Source: Otis tarda (Eukaryota; Chordata; Aves; Otidiformes; Otididae). Taken from it: 64,000 nucleotides of DNA. Position numbers and translations under genes: made by a program. The notes beneath the pieces were generated by a model that worked only from the letters and a program-made list of their open reading frames with translations, had not been told where the DNA came from and did no database searches. The first letter of the stretch is position 1; each line of letters opens with the position of its first letter. This document shows, piece after piece, positions 23,200 through 35,019 of this stretch. The stretch is from positions 56,813,463 to 56,877,462 of the forward strand of contig CM048554.1 in assembly GCA_026413225.1 (NCBI GenBank), written 5' to 3'.

Positions 23200-23919
23200 A
23201 TTTAATTTCCGGTTTCCAAGGAGCCTAGACACGCTGAAGGAATGGCCTGACAAGAACCTCATGAAATCCAACAGGGAGAAATGTGAAGTCCCAAACCTGG
23301 GGAGGAGGAACTCCCTGCAGCGATACAGGATGGGCACTGCCTGGCTGGGGAGCAGCTCTGCCAGTAGATTGACAGAAGTGATTATTCCCCTTTTACTCAG
23401 CACTTGTTAAACCACATCGACAGTACTGCATCCAGTCTGGGACCCCCACTAGAAGAGAGACATCATTTAACTGGAGGGAGTTCGGGGAAGGCCACCAAGA
23501 TGGTCAGGGCAGGAGCTCTTGCCCCGTGAGCAGGAGCTGTGAGATCAGGGCTTGTTCAGCCTGGTGAGGAAATGGCTTGTGGGGACATAGCAACAGCCCC
23601 CAGCACCTACGAGGTAGTGATCAAGAGGTGGACCCAGGCTCATTGTAGAGGTGTGTGGTGGGAGAACAAGAGGTAAAAGGCATGAGATGAAATAAGAGAG
23701 GTTCAGACTGGCCACAGAGAGATAATTTTCACCTTGAGGATAGTCAACCAGTGGCACAGATTGCTAGAGAAGTTGTGCCATCTCCTTCCATAGAGGTTTA
23801 AAAGATCAGATTGAATAAGCCCCTGAGTCTGACCTCACAGCTGACCTTGCTTTGAGCAGGAGGTGGGACCAGAGACCTCCTGAGGTCCCTTTTCCACTTG
23901 AATTCTTTTGTGATTCTAC
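23200..23919 (+). mobile_element. CR1 LINE relic, 5'-truncated, degenerate
   Basis: CR1 is the dominant avian non-LTR retrotransposon and most copies are truncated at the 5' end. This stretch follows the CR1 3' region in order: a 'GAATGGCCTGACAAGAACC' and 'CTGCAGCGATACAGGATGGG' block; a segment equivalent to 'LVKPHRQYCIQSGTPT'; 'AAGGCCACCAAGATGGTCAGG'; a 'GGACCCAGGCTC...GGTGTGTGGTGGGAGAACAAGAGG' block; 'CAGACTGGCCACAGAGAGA'; and an ending 'GGTCCCTTTTCCACTTGAATTCTTTTGTGATTCT'. The frame is broken by stops and indels and the terminal ATTCTATG repeats are eroded, so it is older than the copy at 25.2 kb. Boundaries are approximate. Confidence 0.85.
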
Positions 23920-24743
23920 TTATGGCTCAGAAAAAAAATCTCCCTAAGATGTTTAAAATAGAGACTAACTATTCACACTTTTTCTCAAACCTACACGATC
24001 AGCTGTTTTTGAGCACAGTTACAATATACTACTCAGCTATTAGTCTTTAATCCATAAAAAAATGAGAAATGTTCATCAGCCTGAAAAAATAGGCTGGCAA
24101 TGCTTCCTGTCCACCATGTCCAAGTTCATGAGCCTGCCATCAGGAAACTATGCAGTTTAGCAGCAAATCTAAACTCCTTACTCACTGAAATTCAAGAGAC
24201 TGTTAATACTTTGAAGTACAATTTATTATGAAATAAAAGGAATTAAAGAAACTTTACCCTAATGATGCCTCCACAACATGTCATGTAATTAGCATCTCCT
24301 ATTAAAGAAATAGAGCAGCCTGGCGGAACATACATGAGGAATTTCGAGGACTGAAGTAGCGAGATATATGTGTTAAGAGAAAAACGTTTTAACTCCTCTA
24401 GTACTTACAACCTGCCCATAGACCTGCCCATTGTCTAACCATAGCAACTAATTTTGCTGAAATTCATTCAGATTGAATGAGCATTTCAGGCATTGAAATA
24501 CATTAAAGAGGTCTGAAATGGAAATATCTTTACGGCATACCATAGGTCACTTAACTTTCTACTTCTTATGTCTTTATTTTCAAGGTACTCTGCAATGCGT
24601 AAAACTGTATCTTCTCTTTTCTTGACCTCATACAGCTTAGGAGAAACCACCTCTGCATGAGAAAAGGAAGAACTCAACCCTGATTGATACATGAAAGACA
24701 CTAAAGATCCTTCCGGGAAATTAATTTCATTCTGACAGTTAAT

Positions 24744-24763
24744 AAAAAAAAAAAAAAAAAAAA
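24744..24763. repeat. Poly(A) tract
   Basis: Twenty A in a row in the interval between the two CR1 copies; no retroposed gene is recognisable beside it. The rest of 23920-25150 is AT-rich with nothing else identified. Confidence 0.9.
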
Positions 24764-25154
24764 GGAGAGGTAAGAATGACAAATTAACATTTGTTAAGGC
24801 CTCTAAAGAAGATGCAAATGACTAACTAATCCCTGTAGCAGATTGAAGAAGAAGGAGAAAAAAAAAAGGAAAGCATTGCGCAATTAGTGCAGGTTATTAA
24901 TATTGATAGAAGAAGGCAAAAAAAGTGGTCCAATTACTTTGCAAGAGTTACGGTGTACTGTATACTTCTTACCTTCATGACAGGTAGGCTAAATAAGATG
25001 CCTGAGGTGATAATTAGGAGCCAAAGAGTAATCAAGTCCTTTTTTAACACTCTACATTGAGAATGAATATTGCACCTTTCTTTTAAAGCTTCTCTAGAAG
25101 GTCATCCAAGGTTTTTCCTACTCTTGCTGAAGCAAGACTAAAAAATTCAGAATC

Positions 25155-25975
25155 TGCCCCTTAGCAAATAAAATGGGATGAGCTGAATGGGATGAGGTTC
25201 AACAAGGCCAAGTGTCGGGTCCTGCACTTTGGCCACAATAACCCCATGCAGCGCTATAGGCTCGGAGCTGAGTGGCTGGAGGACTGTGAAGAGGAAAGGG
25301 ACCTGGGGGTGTTGGTTGATGCTCAGCTGAACATGAGCCAACAGTGTGCCCAGGTGGCCAAGAGGGCCAACGGCATCCTGGCCTGCATTAGAAATAGTGT
25401 GGCCAGCAGGAGCAGGGAGGTAATCATCCCCCTGTATTCAGCACTGGTGAGGCCGCACCTCGAGTATTGTGTTCAGTTTTGGGCCCCTCACTACAAGAAA
25501 GACATTGAAGCCCTGGAACGTGTCCAGAGAAGGGCAACAAAGCTGGTGAGGGGTCTGGAGCACAAGTCTTATGAGGAGCGGCTGAGAGAGTTGGGATTGT
25601 TTAGTCTGGAGAAGAGGAGGCTCAGGGGAGATCTCATTGCACTCTATAGCTTCCTGAAAGCAGGTTGTGATGAACAGGGGTTTGGCCTCTTCTTCCAGGC
25701 AACAAGCAGGACCCGAGGAAATGGCCACAAGTTGTACCAAAGGAGGTTTAGATTGGATGTGAGGAAAAACTTTTTCTCTCAAAGAGTGGTCAGGCACTGG
25801 AATGGCCTGCCCAGGGAGGTGGTGGAGTCGCCGTCCCTGGCAGTGTTCAAGAGGCAGCTTGATGAGAAGCTACAAGATATGGTTTAGTAGCTGTGACAGC
25901 AATGGTAGTGGGAAGACGGTTGGACTAGATGATCTTATAGGTCCCATCCAACCATGTGATTCTATGATTCTATGA
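25155..25975 (+). mobile_element. CR1 LINE, 5'-truncated, well preserved 3' end
   Basis: The element carries the C-terminal part of CR1 ORF2, then a short 3' UTR and the terminal ATTCTATG repeats (GATTCTATGATTCTATGA at 25958-25975) typical of avian CR1. There is no poly(A) tail, as expected for CR1. The 5' end is truncated somewhere near 25155-25187; a near-tandem repeat AATGGGATGAG about 14 bases apart blurs that edge. GC content is visibly higher than in the surroundings. Compared with the relic 1.2 kb to the left, this copy is far less decayed and therefore younger. Confidence 0.95.
25192..25887 (+). pseudogene. CR1 ORF2 C-terminal fragment (reverse transcriptase tail)
   Basis: A 231-codon open frame ending in a natural TAG stop. 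Complete CR1 ORF2 encodes an endonuclease and reverse transcriptase of very roughly 900-1000 residues; only the C-terminal quarter is present, without endonuclease or catalytic RT motifs, so this cannot retrotranspose. Recognisable CR1 blocks in order are [13 protein letters not shown] (near residue 2), [39 protein letters not shown] (near residue 78), [18 protein letters not shown] and [10 protein letters not shown]. The first ATG is internal to the ancestral frame and not a real start. Absence of stops and frameshifts suggests a comparatively recent insertion. It has no host function that I can support. Confidence 0.93.
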
Positions 25976-28819
25976 ATTTATCCAATGTTGTGGTTTTGTT
26001 TAGTGAGGGGGGGGCCTAAGGTGGTCATCCAAAAATGACACATCCTGTTGTGTTACATTTATCTGAGATGAGAAAAACAAGTACCTTTTGGACTAAGCTG
26101 ACAACAGTTTAAGCACAACAACCCAAACTGCCTGTGGAAGACTGCAAGACTATTTTACCTTTCATGATCACCTTTCTTTGCTGTTTTTAAAATGGACTGC
26201 AAAGGCAAAGTACAATTAGTTAAACACTGCCAAACCGAGTGATGCAGACCACACCTTGGCTAATTATTGCTAGCCCAGGTGAAGTTCAAAATGCCTGAAG
26301 AGCAAAGAGGTCACAGGTGAGGTTTTGTACTGCATCTCTTAAAAAGTATCTGCATGGTGTTTTACAAGCCTGTTCTACACATGCTCCAAGCTGAGCAGAA
26401 ATCTCACTAGGACTCATTGGTTCATGCTCAGTGCCAACCAGTCTTACTCATGTAACTCCTGATTGGCCTGGCATGTGGGTAAAGTGACCTTGCCTCTGCT
26501 TGCAAAATAACGTGATGTGCCCTTGGAGAGAGAGCGCTGTGTTGCCTGCCTCAGGGAGATTACTCTTGCTTGTCTAAATACAAAGCAAAAGAAAATTGCT
26601 TTGCACCCTCCCAAACCACAGCAGTGTTGGGAATTGGAAAGAAGGCTCCTGGTCACATATGGATGCTCCCTTACAGAATGCAGGAGGGCTGAAAACTTCC
26701 TTATAGATTCCCTACCCGAGTGTAATCTGTTAAACCTGGGCTTGCAATGCTGTCCTCAGGAGCCCGTTATGCTTGTTTGCTACTCTGCGTGAGAAAAGCA
26801 CTTTCTGTCTACTCAGGATATGGGGCTACTGTTGGGACCAGTTTAAGCTGTCCATCCCTTCCATGCATGGCAGTAACCATAAGGGTCAGTGAAGATTTAT
26901 TCCCAAATTGTATCAGCATTTGCCAAACTCTCAAAGTTTTCTATTTTTGTGCTATATCCCACAGGCCCTACAAACATGTCATCACCTATGCAAAAACTAT
27001 GAAGCAAACCTGATTCCAAGAGTGGATCTCTTGAGTTAATATTGGCATGCTATTTATCCCAGTTGAAGATAAATGTGACAATAAAAGAAATGGAAAAGTA
27101 CCAGTAGGATACAACTAACATTATGGAATATGAAAGAGTATAAGTGAGAAGGAGCCGGGCCATATTCCGTTGACTTCAGTGCAGCTATGCCAGAGCACCA
27201 CTGCTGAAGACTTGGCCTGCAGCAGTCTGGATAAACAGCTTGCCTCTGGATCAGCATGGCAACAGTGAGACATCAAAAAGGCAACAAATCTTGGAGAATG
27301 GTGGTACTAATGTGCTGCTTGGCTCTAATCAGCTTTTATGGAGAGCTTTCCATCGCTTGCTCTTAAGGCCTAATTGCAAGGCATTATCTGGCCAAACAGT
27401 GTATGGAAGTAGTGTGTAATAGTGATTGCCTGCAGGAAGCTCAGGTAGGGCAGCACACAAGAGGAGGAGCTATTCTTACCTTGCTTATTACCCAGGAGCT
27501 GATTCAAGGAGCAATTACAGTTGAGCCATTAAGCCACTGGTCACCCTAATGTATCTCAATTCAAATTCATTATAGGAGTGATTTTACCAAATGCTAGCAG
27601 TGACACTGAGCTGTGGGAAGAGGACTGAATTTTGAATGAGGACGAAAATGACTAAAAAAGACTCTCTGGAGAAAAAGAACACTTTAAGAAATTAAAATCT
27701 TTAGCCTCTGCATGGTTATCATGCAAACCTGCCATACTGGTATAACAGGAGGCACAGCTATGCCTAAAGAAAAAAGATGAAAAACAACCAAAGTACATGA
27801 GCCACTATAAAGATGTATGAAGTTTTGGGGGAAACAGAAACCCAGCCCAAATACACCTTTTAGATAGGATACTTGGCCAAATCTAAAGCTAGCATCAGCT
27901 GACAGAGCACCAGGAAGTCATCCAGTTTCTGGGCAGAAAGCATGCCAGCTCCATCAGGAAAAAGTTCCCAAGGCTTATCATGGCCAATGTTCACACTTTC
28001 ACATCCTACTACAGACTCTGGCTTTCGTCACTGACAGACCACAGCTGCTGTAGGGAGCATTCTCCAACGTGTGTAGGAGAAGGTGACATTTCTGCCGTAT
28101 ATGAAGGTGACAGCACAAAAGTTAAGACTTGCATCTGTAAATAGCTTCTGTTTCATTCCTTTTCTTCTTCTTTGTCTCCAGCCTATCTGTCAGAGGGCAA
28201 CATGGCACATTTCTGGCAGCAGAACAAAGCAGAGGAGTAAACACTCTTTGCTCCTGCTTAGTCTTTAGATCCCATGATGAGATTAGAGTGCCAGATTAAT
28301 TAAAAAAAAAAAAATCAAACATTTCTCAGATACAAAACTCTGAATCCAGTCCATTCTCCAAAAAACTTGAAACAATAGAACCCAAAGTCTCAACTGTATT
28401 TGACTTCTCAGGTCAACCTAATTCTGAAGCCAGATGCTGCCTTCAAAGGGAACCAACTGTGGCACAGCTTGGGGCAGGGTCAGGGCAGATGCAGAGAAAG
28501 GTCCAGCATTCAGCTTTTCTTCTGTTTATTTTTAAATGCTTCTTCCCAGGAAGAGGATGAGGGAAGGCTTGTAGAGGATGGTTAGCTCCAGAAACAAAAT
28601 TAGAAAAAGCAGAAGGGGAAATGTTCACACTGGGCCACCCCCATATACCCTCCAGCAATAAGGATATCCCTTAGGAAACATCTCTGTTACTGACTGCCCT
28701 AGGAGGCTGGTGACAGTGACTGCTCTGTGCTGAGGGGAATTAGAGAGGCAGTGAGGGCAGAAAATACAATTGCACTGGTTACCCTCAGCTCCAGATGAGC
28801 GATAACCTCCTGCAAAAAC
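25976..28819. other. Intergenic, no gene recognised
   Basis: Unique-looking AT-rich DNA between the young CR1 and an ancient LINE relic. Short open frames (under 95 codons) show no recognisable domains. The only item identified is an old interspersed repeat fragment near 27150. Confidence 0.6.
27150..27218 (+). repeat. Old amniote interspersed repeat fragment, copy C (tentative)
   Basis: Reads GTTGACTTCAGTGCAGCTATGCC then, about 20 bases on, GCTGAAGACTTGGCCTGC. It is the best-preserved of three fragments in the window with the block order 'TTGACTTCA.TG.AGCTATGCC' then 'GCTGA.GA.cTGGCC'. I recall this pattern as common in turtles and birds but not the family name. Confidence 0.45.
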
Positions 28820-29705
28820 CAAATGACAGTCACCCAAGAGGTTGAAGAGAACTCAGGAATCAAGTAGTTGAGTTACTAATGGCAACATGTAAGCATATTA
28901 ACCACTTAAAACATCCTCCAATCTAAAGAAGAGGTGTCACGTCAGTCCTTAAGAAAAGGTCCCAGGGTAACCTGGGGAATCGCAGGCCTGTAATCATGAT
29001 GGTGACACTGGGCAAATTAACAGAAACTGTAATAAAGGATGCAGCTACAGAGCATGGGATAATGCCAGACTTGTGAGGAACTGCAGAAGGGAAGGATCTA
29101 GCTGATAAAATCTATTTGTGTTTCCAAAAGGCTTTTGCTAAAGTCCTTCATCAAAGGCTTTCAAGGAAGCCGAATAGCGAGAAATAGGAGAAATAGGACA
29201 CCTCTGACCTGGACAAAAAACTAGCTAGGACACAGGAAGCAAAGTGAAGAGGCTGGGGCAAAAAAAAAAATAGTTAAAAAAAAAAAAAGCTGATTTGGAG
29301 GAGTGACATGAAAGTGATGGATGGTAATCAATTTTTTTACTTTCTCTATCATTGCAACAGCTAAGGGGCGTCAAATGAAGCCAGAAGGAGCTAAACCAGA
29401 AGAGCTGGGTTTTAACACAACAGATACCAGACCAGTGTAATTCCTTCTTAAAGGATACTGCACGTATAAGAGTGGACATTGATTCAAGGAAAGACTGGAC
29501 GACTACTTGGAAGAAAGATGATTTAGAGTTGCTAAATGGACAAGCAACAAGAGACTTAGGAAATCCCCAGAGCTTTATGATGTTGGAGGCTGAGAGGATA
29601 TTAGGGGAAAGTATCACATAAATTTGCCTGCTTTTCCTCTTCTTTATGTGCCCATTTATTATCACTCCTGGAGATAGAGTAGTGGATCCTTGGTGTGAAC
29701 ATTGT
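28820..29705 (+). mobile_element. Ancient CR1/L3-like LINE relic
   Basis: Highly mutated but ordered similarity to old amniote CR1/L3 LINEs. From left to right: 'CTTAAGAAAAGGTCCCAGGGTAACC', 'GGCCTGTAATCATGATGGTGAC' (the RT block NYRPVSLTSVLGKLTE with changes), 'CTATTTGTGTTTCCAAAAGGC', whose translation IYLCFQKAFAKVLHQRL is a decayed form of the LDFxKAFDxVxHxxLL motif next to the RT active site, then 'GGAAAGACTGGACGACTACTTGG' (FKxxLDxYL near the ORF end), and a 3' UTR-like ending 'ACTCCTGGAGATAGAGTAGTGG'. Stops and indels are frequent. It also shares the RT block with the relic at 49.9-51.5 kb. Ends are approximate. Confidence 0.7.
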
Positions 29706-32700
29706 CACCAATTTTAGACATGTGAGACCCTACAAAGACCAATCCTGACTTAAAGGGAATTAACTTTCTACAATAGCCAAGGACCTTCTACTATGTTAAT
29801 TGGAATACTTTATTTATGTTAATCTCCTAGGTTTTCTTCCTAACATACTGTCTTGTATAGAAGTTGTAGCACTGAAATATGCCGATCCTGGTAATTCTAG
29901 AAATGAGATAAACTTTCTAGTTGTTAGCTCTTGAGTCATATGTCCCTACTGCCTCCAGATTCATGCAAGGACAGTGGTTCATTACTAAGAGTTGAAGGCT
30001 TTGCTTGCCAAGTACATGTCAAGTTTTATGCATTTGAATTGTTTCATGCATATCAAAATGGCAACTCATGCTTAAACTTGGATACTTGCTTGAGAACATT
30101 CCTCCGTTAAGGGCTTCCACTGGCAAAGGATGTCTTCCCTTGTTTTGAAGAAATACATCAAAGTATTTTCTTTTTCCTTCTCCTTTGTTAAGCTAATCTA
30201 CTTCTGAGCACCTATAACCTCTTCTGGTCTCTTGGTGCATTTGTAGTAGTCAAGGGAAGACAGACATTTCTGTGGTTGTGCACTTCAAGTTTCCTTGCAG
30301 AAGAAGGAAGCAAGACCACCTGAACTAAGATGTGCAACAACCACAGCCCTGCCTGAAGCAATATTACTAGCAAATTTTCAGAAGCATAGAAATAATCAGA
30401 GAAAACTTCAGCTATAAAACACATCCTTATCCTTATATATGTTCCCTGCCCTAGGTTCTCTTACAGAAACACAGTGCCACAAGACATGGCATTCTCTTTT
30501 GATGGTTTCTGTTTTCAGAGTGCTAAAGAAATTAATTTGCAAATTGTCTTTGCTTTGGAGGCTTTAACAAAATTTCTCTGTTCAGTGAAATATTGAGATA
30601 AAATGCAGAAAAGATACTTCTTTTTTTTTTTTTTCAGAACTAGCTTGTCCTAAAAGCTATACGCAGTCATGAAAAGGAGAAAGATGTTTTTAGGAACTGC
30701 AGAGTTCCCTGAAATAAAAAGGCTTAGCAAGTAAAATGTTCACAGAAATGCCTCAATCTGATACTTCTGAGGTATTTTAACTTTATGCTTTTCATCCTTT
30801 GATAATGATTGACTGAATTTTAGTGTTTCTGCAAAATAATGTACTGATAGCAGTCTGTATAGAAATAGTACACGAACTACTACATTTCCTTACAGAGCTT
30901 TGCAAGTGCCTGAGTCCTGCTATGTACCTAAAGTTTATGCCATTTGCCGGGTCTAAACAGGGACCAACTAGTGCGCTAGACTATGGATTTTGTTCATTAA
31001 TATTTATCCTAGGTTTTTTGACCTTACTTATACTCGATCCATTGAGTCTATGAAGCATTTTGTCAATAAATGATGATGGCATTTGGTATATGTGGCACTC
31101 CTTGCCATTGTGTGTCTAACAACTGTATTAGCAGAACACTATCTGGCCACAGTCTCTGGGAAACTCTGCAAAAAACAACTTTGCATATCAAATCCTACCT
31201 TTTCTAAGGGTGCTTTAGCTTCTGGAAGACTCTCTTAATTTGGATACATCAATCAAGCTCTTACTAAGGAGGTAGTTTTGCTCCCTAAAAGCAAGGTGCT
31301 CAAAACCTGCCATTGGGAATAAGAAGTTCTGGTTGAGTGCAGCTGTACATCCTCCTAAGGGTACTGCATTAAATTATTTTGCATAGGATTACACTTATTT
31401 TTCCTAGGACTGTAATTCCCACTACCACAAGCTGGCCCACTTACATTAAAGCATGTCAGATATGCAAGCAATGTCACTGCTGGTTGGAGATATCAGCAAA
31501 AAGCTGGAGCAGACCACACAGTACATTGGTTGGTGAGCATCTGTCTTCTTGTTTTCAATTATGTTTTATGATCTTGTAAGGCGACAGGACTTGAAGAGAT
31601 GTTTGAAGGGAGGAGAGATGATGTTTTCCCTGGAGAAGGTCTGGGATATTCTGCAGGAGAGAAGGCTGCGACCACGCAGGGTATGGCAGCAGCAGCAGAG
31701 AAGCACAGCCCAGGCCTGGAGGCCTGCAGCACATGCAGGGGCTGCAGCAGGAGATGGGAAGCAACCAGTCCAGCTCCAGAGCAGACAGAAAAACCCCCAG
31801 GAAACAGAAGAGGCTAGGCAGAGTTTGTTGCCATTTATAAAGTAACAGAAACCAAACCTAAAAATAAAGATTGATTTGTAAGGGCATGGGAGAACTTTGT
31901 ATAAAACTTTAAAAAATTATTTTCTGTCTATCCTATTTACTTTGATGTTTCTTTATTAAAAAAAAATCATAGCTTAATTTCTAATAAAATCTTCCTTTTA
32001 CATCTTGGTGGGGTTTTTGTTTCCATCTCCTTTGAGACCTTCTCACTACCACAGATGCTGAAAGCCCTGGCTAGCTGGGATTGCTGTCTCCCAGAGGCTG
32101 CATGTTCTCTGTGTCAGGAGGTAATACACTAATGCGTGCACAGCCTCTGGCTTTGTCACTTCTCCATCACCTGCTTAGGGAAAGCGTGGAGCTAAGCAGC
32201 ACAAAAAGGATCAAAGCTCTGTGTTGCCAGCTCCATTTTAGAACATTTAACTCCTGAGCTTTTGCATACTCAACGTATTTTTGCTCCTATGTGGTGCCCC
32301 TCCAGAGCTGCTTTAGACATCTGTCAGCTTATGGAGTTGGTCTGAACATGATTCGAAACACATTTTCTTCATACTGGATGCAGGACTAGATGGACAATGA
32401 CATAATGAGGGAATGTGATAAAAAAAATGAACGTATTTGATAGAGAGGCAGAAAAAAAAGGAAGGATGGTGGCAAAGGGTTAATATTCAGACTCCTCGAA
32501 ATAAATACATCATCAGGGTTAGCAGTTTCTAATGAATTCGGTGATCCTATTTAGCAGTGGAAATGCTGTTTGCTGCTTGGCATTTCAGTGCTTACATAAT
32601 TTATAGTCTATTATTTGATAATGTATTGAAGCAGGTTGTTGTCTTTGGCACCATCAAAGCTGTCTGCTAATTCACTGCTTGACCTTCTCTGCAGGCATGT

Positions 32701-34966
32701 AAAATGGAAAAGAAATGGTGCAGGGTGCGCTGCGGATGTTCCAAAAATGACTTAGTGTTCAGACAGTTTGATTTAGATAAACTGTCATGGTTTTACCAAC
32801 CAAACTATAGTTTTATTTATATATGTCTGGAAAAAAGTAACAAACAGGTGATAAAGCAATATTTTAAAAGACTGACACATTTCTGTTCCATTTGGCTTCT
32901 CAGTCAAATGTCATTTTATAGCCTAGTAGTGCAAACGTCCTGGCATTAGGGTGTAACTGGACACATCGTGCTTCTACCCTTTGTCTATGAGTCACCTATG
33001 TAGCCAAAGGTGTCCTGTCCTGGGCATTTAAAGATGTTAATCTGTGAAAAAAAGAGGAGGTATGCTAATAGCCAGCTCATATATGGGAAGAAAGACTCTG
33101 CTTGTATATAGAAACATTTACAAGTATTTCAGCTTCTGGATGTGGAACATAAACAGTTTGCATCCAGTTTTCAGAGAAGTTAAATATGTTAGATGAAAGG
33201 GATCTGCAGATGATCCACAAGTCAGCGAAGTACCATGAAAAACAGACAGAAAGATCAATTCTGGAGAATGCTGTGCTTCATATGCCTTGCCTGTAATGGG
33301 GAGAACAGAAAGTACTGCTAGAACGTAACAAATGGAAGAAAGCTGTGATGCTGTCCAGTGACCGGGGCTCAGTAGTGACAAATTGCTCAGCAATACCATA
33401 CAGTAAGCAGCCAGAGGACAATTCGCGTGTGCCACAAAGTCACAGCTCATCAAACAAGAACAGCAGATTTTTAAGCACTAGCAGATTCCCATTGGCTTCA
33501 GTTTGGACTGCAAGACTAGGGACTCTATCTGCAGATATAGCAAAAAAAAAAAAATTAATGAATACCTACATTACTTTGCTGGTGCAGGCTCACAGAAGTG
33601 AGCATATGAAAGTTTCCTTGAGGTGACAGAGCTTTCTCCTGTCCCTCCCAGGCTTCACCCTCCAGTCCACACCACACCCACTGCTATTCAACTGCTCCAA
33701 ATGGAAAGAACATTCCAACACTTCTTTTCCTTTTTCATTTCAATTTTGTGTCTAATTTGGTAGAAAAATAAGTAGAGCAATGTACTGAGAGAGGCAAGGA
33801 AAATTTAAATAACTTGTTAGTGCCAAAGTCCTTGAAAGGGTTATTTAATCAGAGATGCCTGGTAGGGGCGTAAGATGGAGAAGGCTACATTGTGCCAAGG
33901 TTTTCTTGATGCTCTTTTCCCTAAGTGTGACTTTTCTTTTCCCCTGTGAGTCACTTTTATGTTTTAGAGAAAGTTGTGAGCCACAAATACATGTTAACTC
34001 GAATTGATCAAGGACAAAATGAATAATTTACTTTCTGAAGAAGAGATCATCTATATTGCTACAGACCTTTTAGCAAAGATTTTTTTTTCCCCTGATGTCA
34101 CAGCCATCCTGTTTCAGCTGCATTTACATGTAGCAAGAGTGCTGCTTTGTTTCTAAACTGGCATGTCCCAGTAGAATTCCCTACCTTTTTTTTTGTTTCA
34201 TTGCTTCTGATCTTAAAGAGCATGAATTATTCACAAAGAATTCCATACATCTTCAAAACATTTCTGTTAAATAAAACTGCATATTTAATTTTTTCCCCGT
34301 TGATTATCCACAATGAGGAATAATGATTTGAATTGTTGAAGATGATGAATCCCAAGCAGCTCTCTACATATGGCTACACCCACCCCCCTGTTTTTTGTCA
34401 GACCTGTTCCCAGGTCTGACAGTTTGCATTACTCTGGCACAACAACTTATATTTTTACAGATTGCTAAATTACATCTATTTCTGTGATAGCAATATCAAA
34501 AGTTTTTTAATAGTCAAAGCCAAAAAAACAGATTAAAAGGTTGAATAAGACATGAGAATTCGCCAGGTAATTGAAGAAAAGTTGCAAGCAACTAAACACA
34601 GACAACTTAACTGAACACAAAATATATATAGGTATAGTCAAAAAGTCAATATGAACTCTGCCATTTTTGTTGACCCTCTTTTAATGTTCTTATTTTAAGA
34701 TATACATGAACTCTACAACTGCAATTAAAAAAATGCACACGCAGTATAAACAAATTCACCATTTAGCAAAAAAAAAAAAGTTTCAAATTCTTAAATATTT
34801 GGTTTCTATTAACAGTGCTTAAGCCATCATACTGTGTTTTTGTTTCTCCCTTTCCCTCCTGTTTGGCTTAGGTGTCTGAGTAAGATGCAGAATAATAAAC
34901 CTATCACAGACCTTCTGCATAACCTCTATAACGACATGCATCTTAACTTACATGCCTTAAAATGGA
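29706..34966. other. Intergenic, no gene recognised
   Basis: Mostly AT-rich sequence without recognisable exons. A GC-rich patch with a 98-codon open frame sits at about 31549-31845 and is treated as a finding. A short 'GGATGCAGGACTAGATGGAC' near 32380 resembles a LINE 3' end but is too short to call. A perfect hairpin lies at 34396-34421. Confidence 0.55.
34396..34421. repeat. Perfect 11-bp inverted repeat with 4-base loop
   Basis: TGTCAGACCTG (34396-34406), loop TTCC, CAGGTCTGACA (34411-34421). All eleven pairs match and the stem is about half G/C, so as RNA or single-stranded DNA it would fold stably. No poly(T) follows, and nothing links it to a known gene. Confidence 0.9.
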
Positions 34967-35019
34967 GAGATGACCTTTAAATGTCCCTTCCAACCCTAAC
35001 TATTCTATGATTCTATGAT
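34967..35019 (+). mobile_element. CR1 LINE 3' tail fragment
   Basis: Only the last half-hundred bases of a CR1 copy: GAGATGACCTTTAAATGTCCC, TTCCAACCCTAACTATTC, then TATGATTCTATGATC with the ATTCTATG terminal repeat. It is an extreme 5' truncation, consistent with early stop of target-primed reverse transcription. Confidence 0.9.

Noticed and set aside
25438..25797. 119-codon open frame on the minus strand.
   Set aside because: It is the antisense shadow of the CR1 ORF2 fragment at 25192-25887.
29225..29665. 146-codon open frame on the minus strand.
   Set aside because: It is antisense to the ancient LINE relic and crosses poly(A) runs; no protein similarity.
32370..32400. GGATGCAGGACTAGATGGAC, similar to an old LINE 3' UTR.
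   Set aside because: Only about 25 bases and no supporting sequence on either side; too short to annotate.
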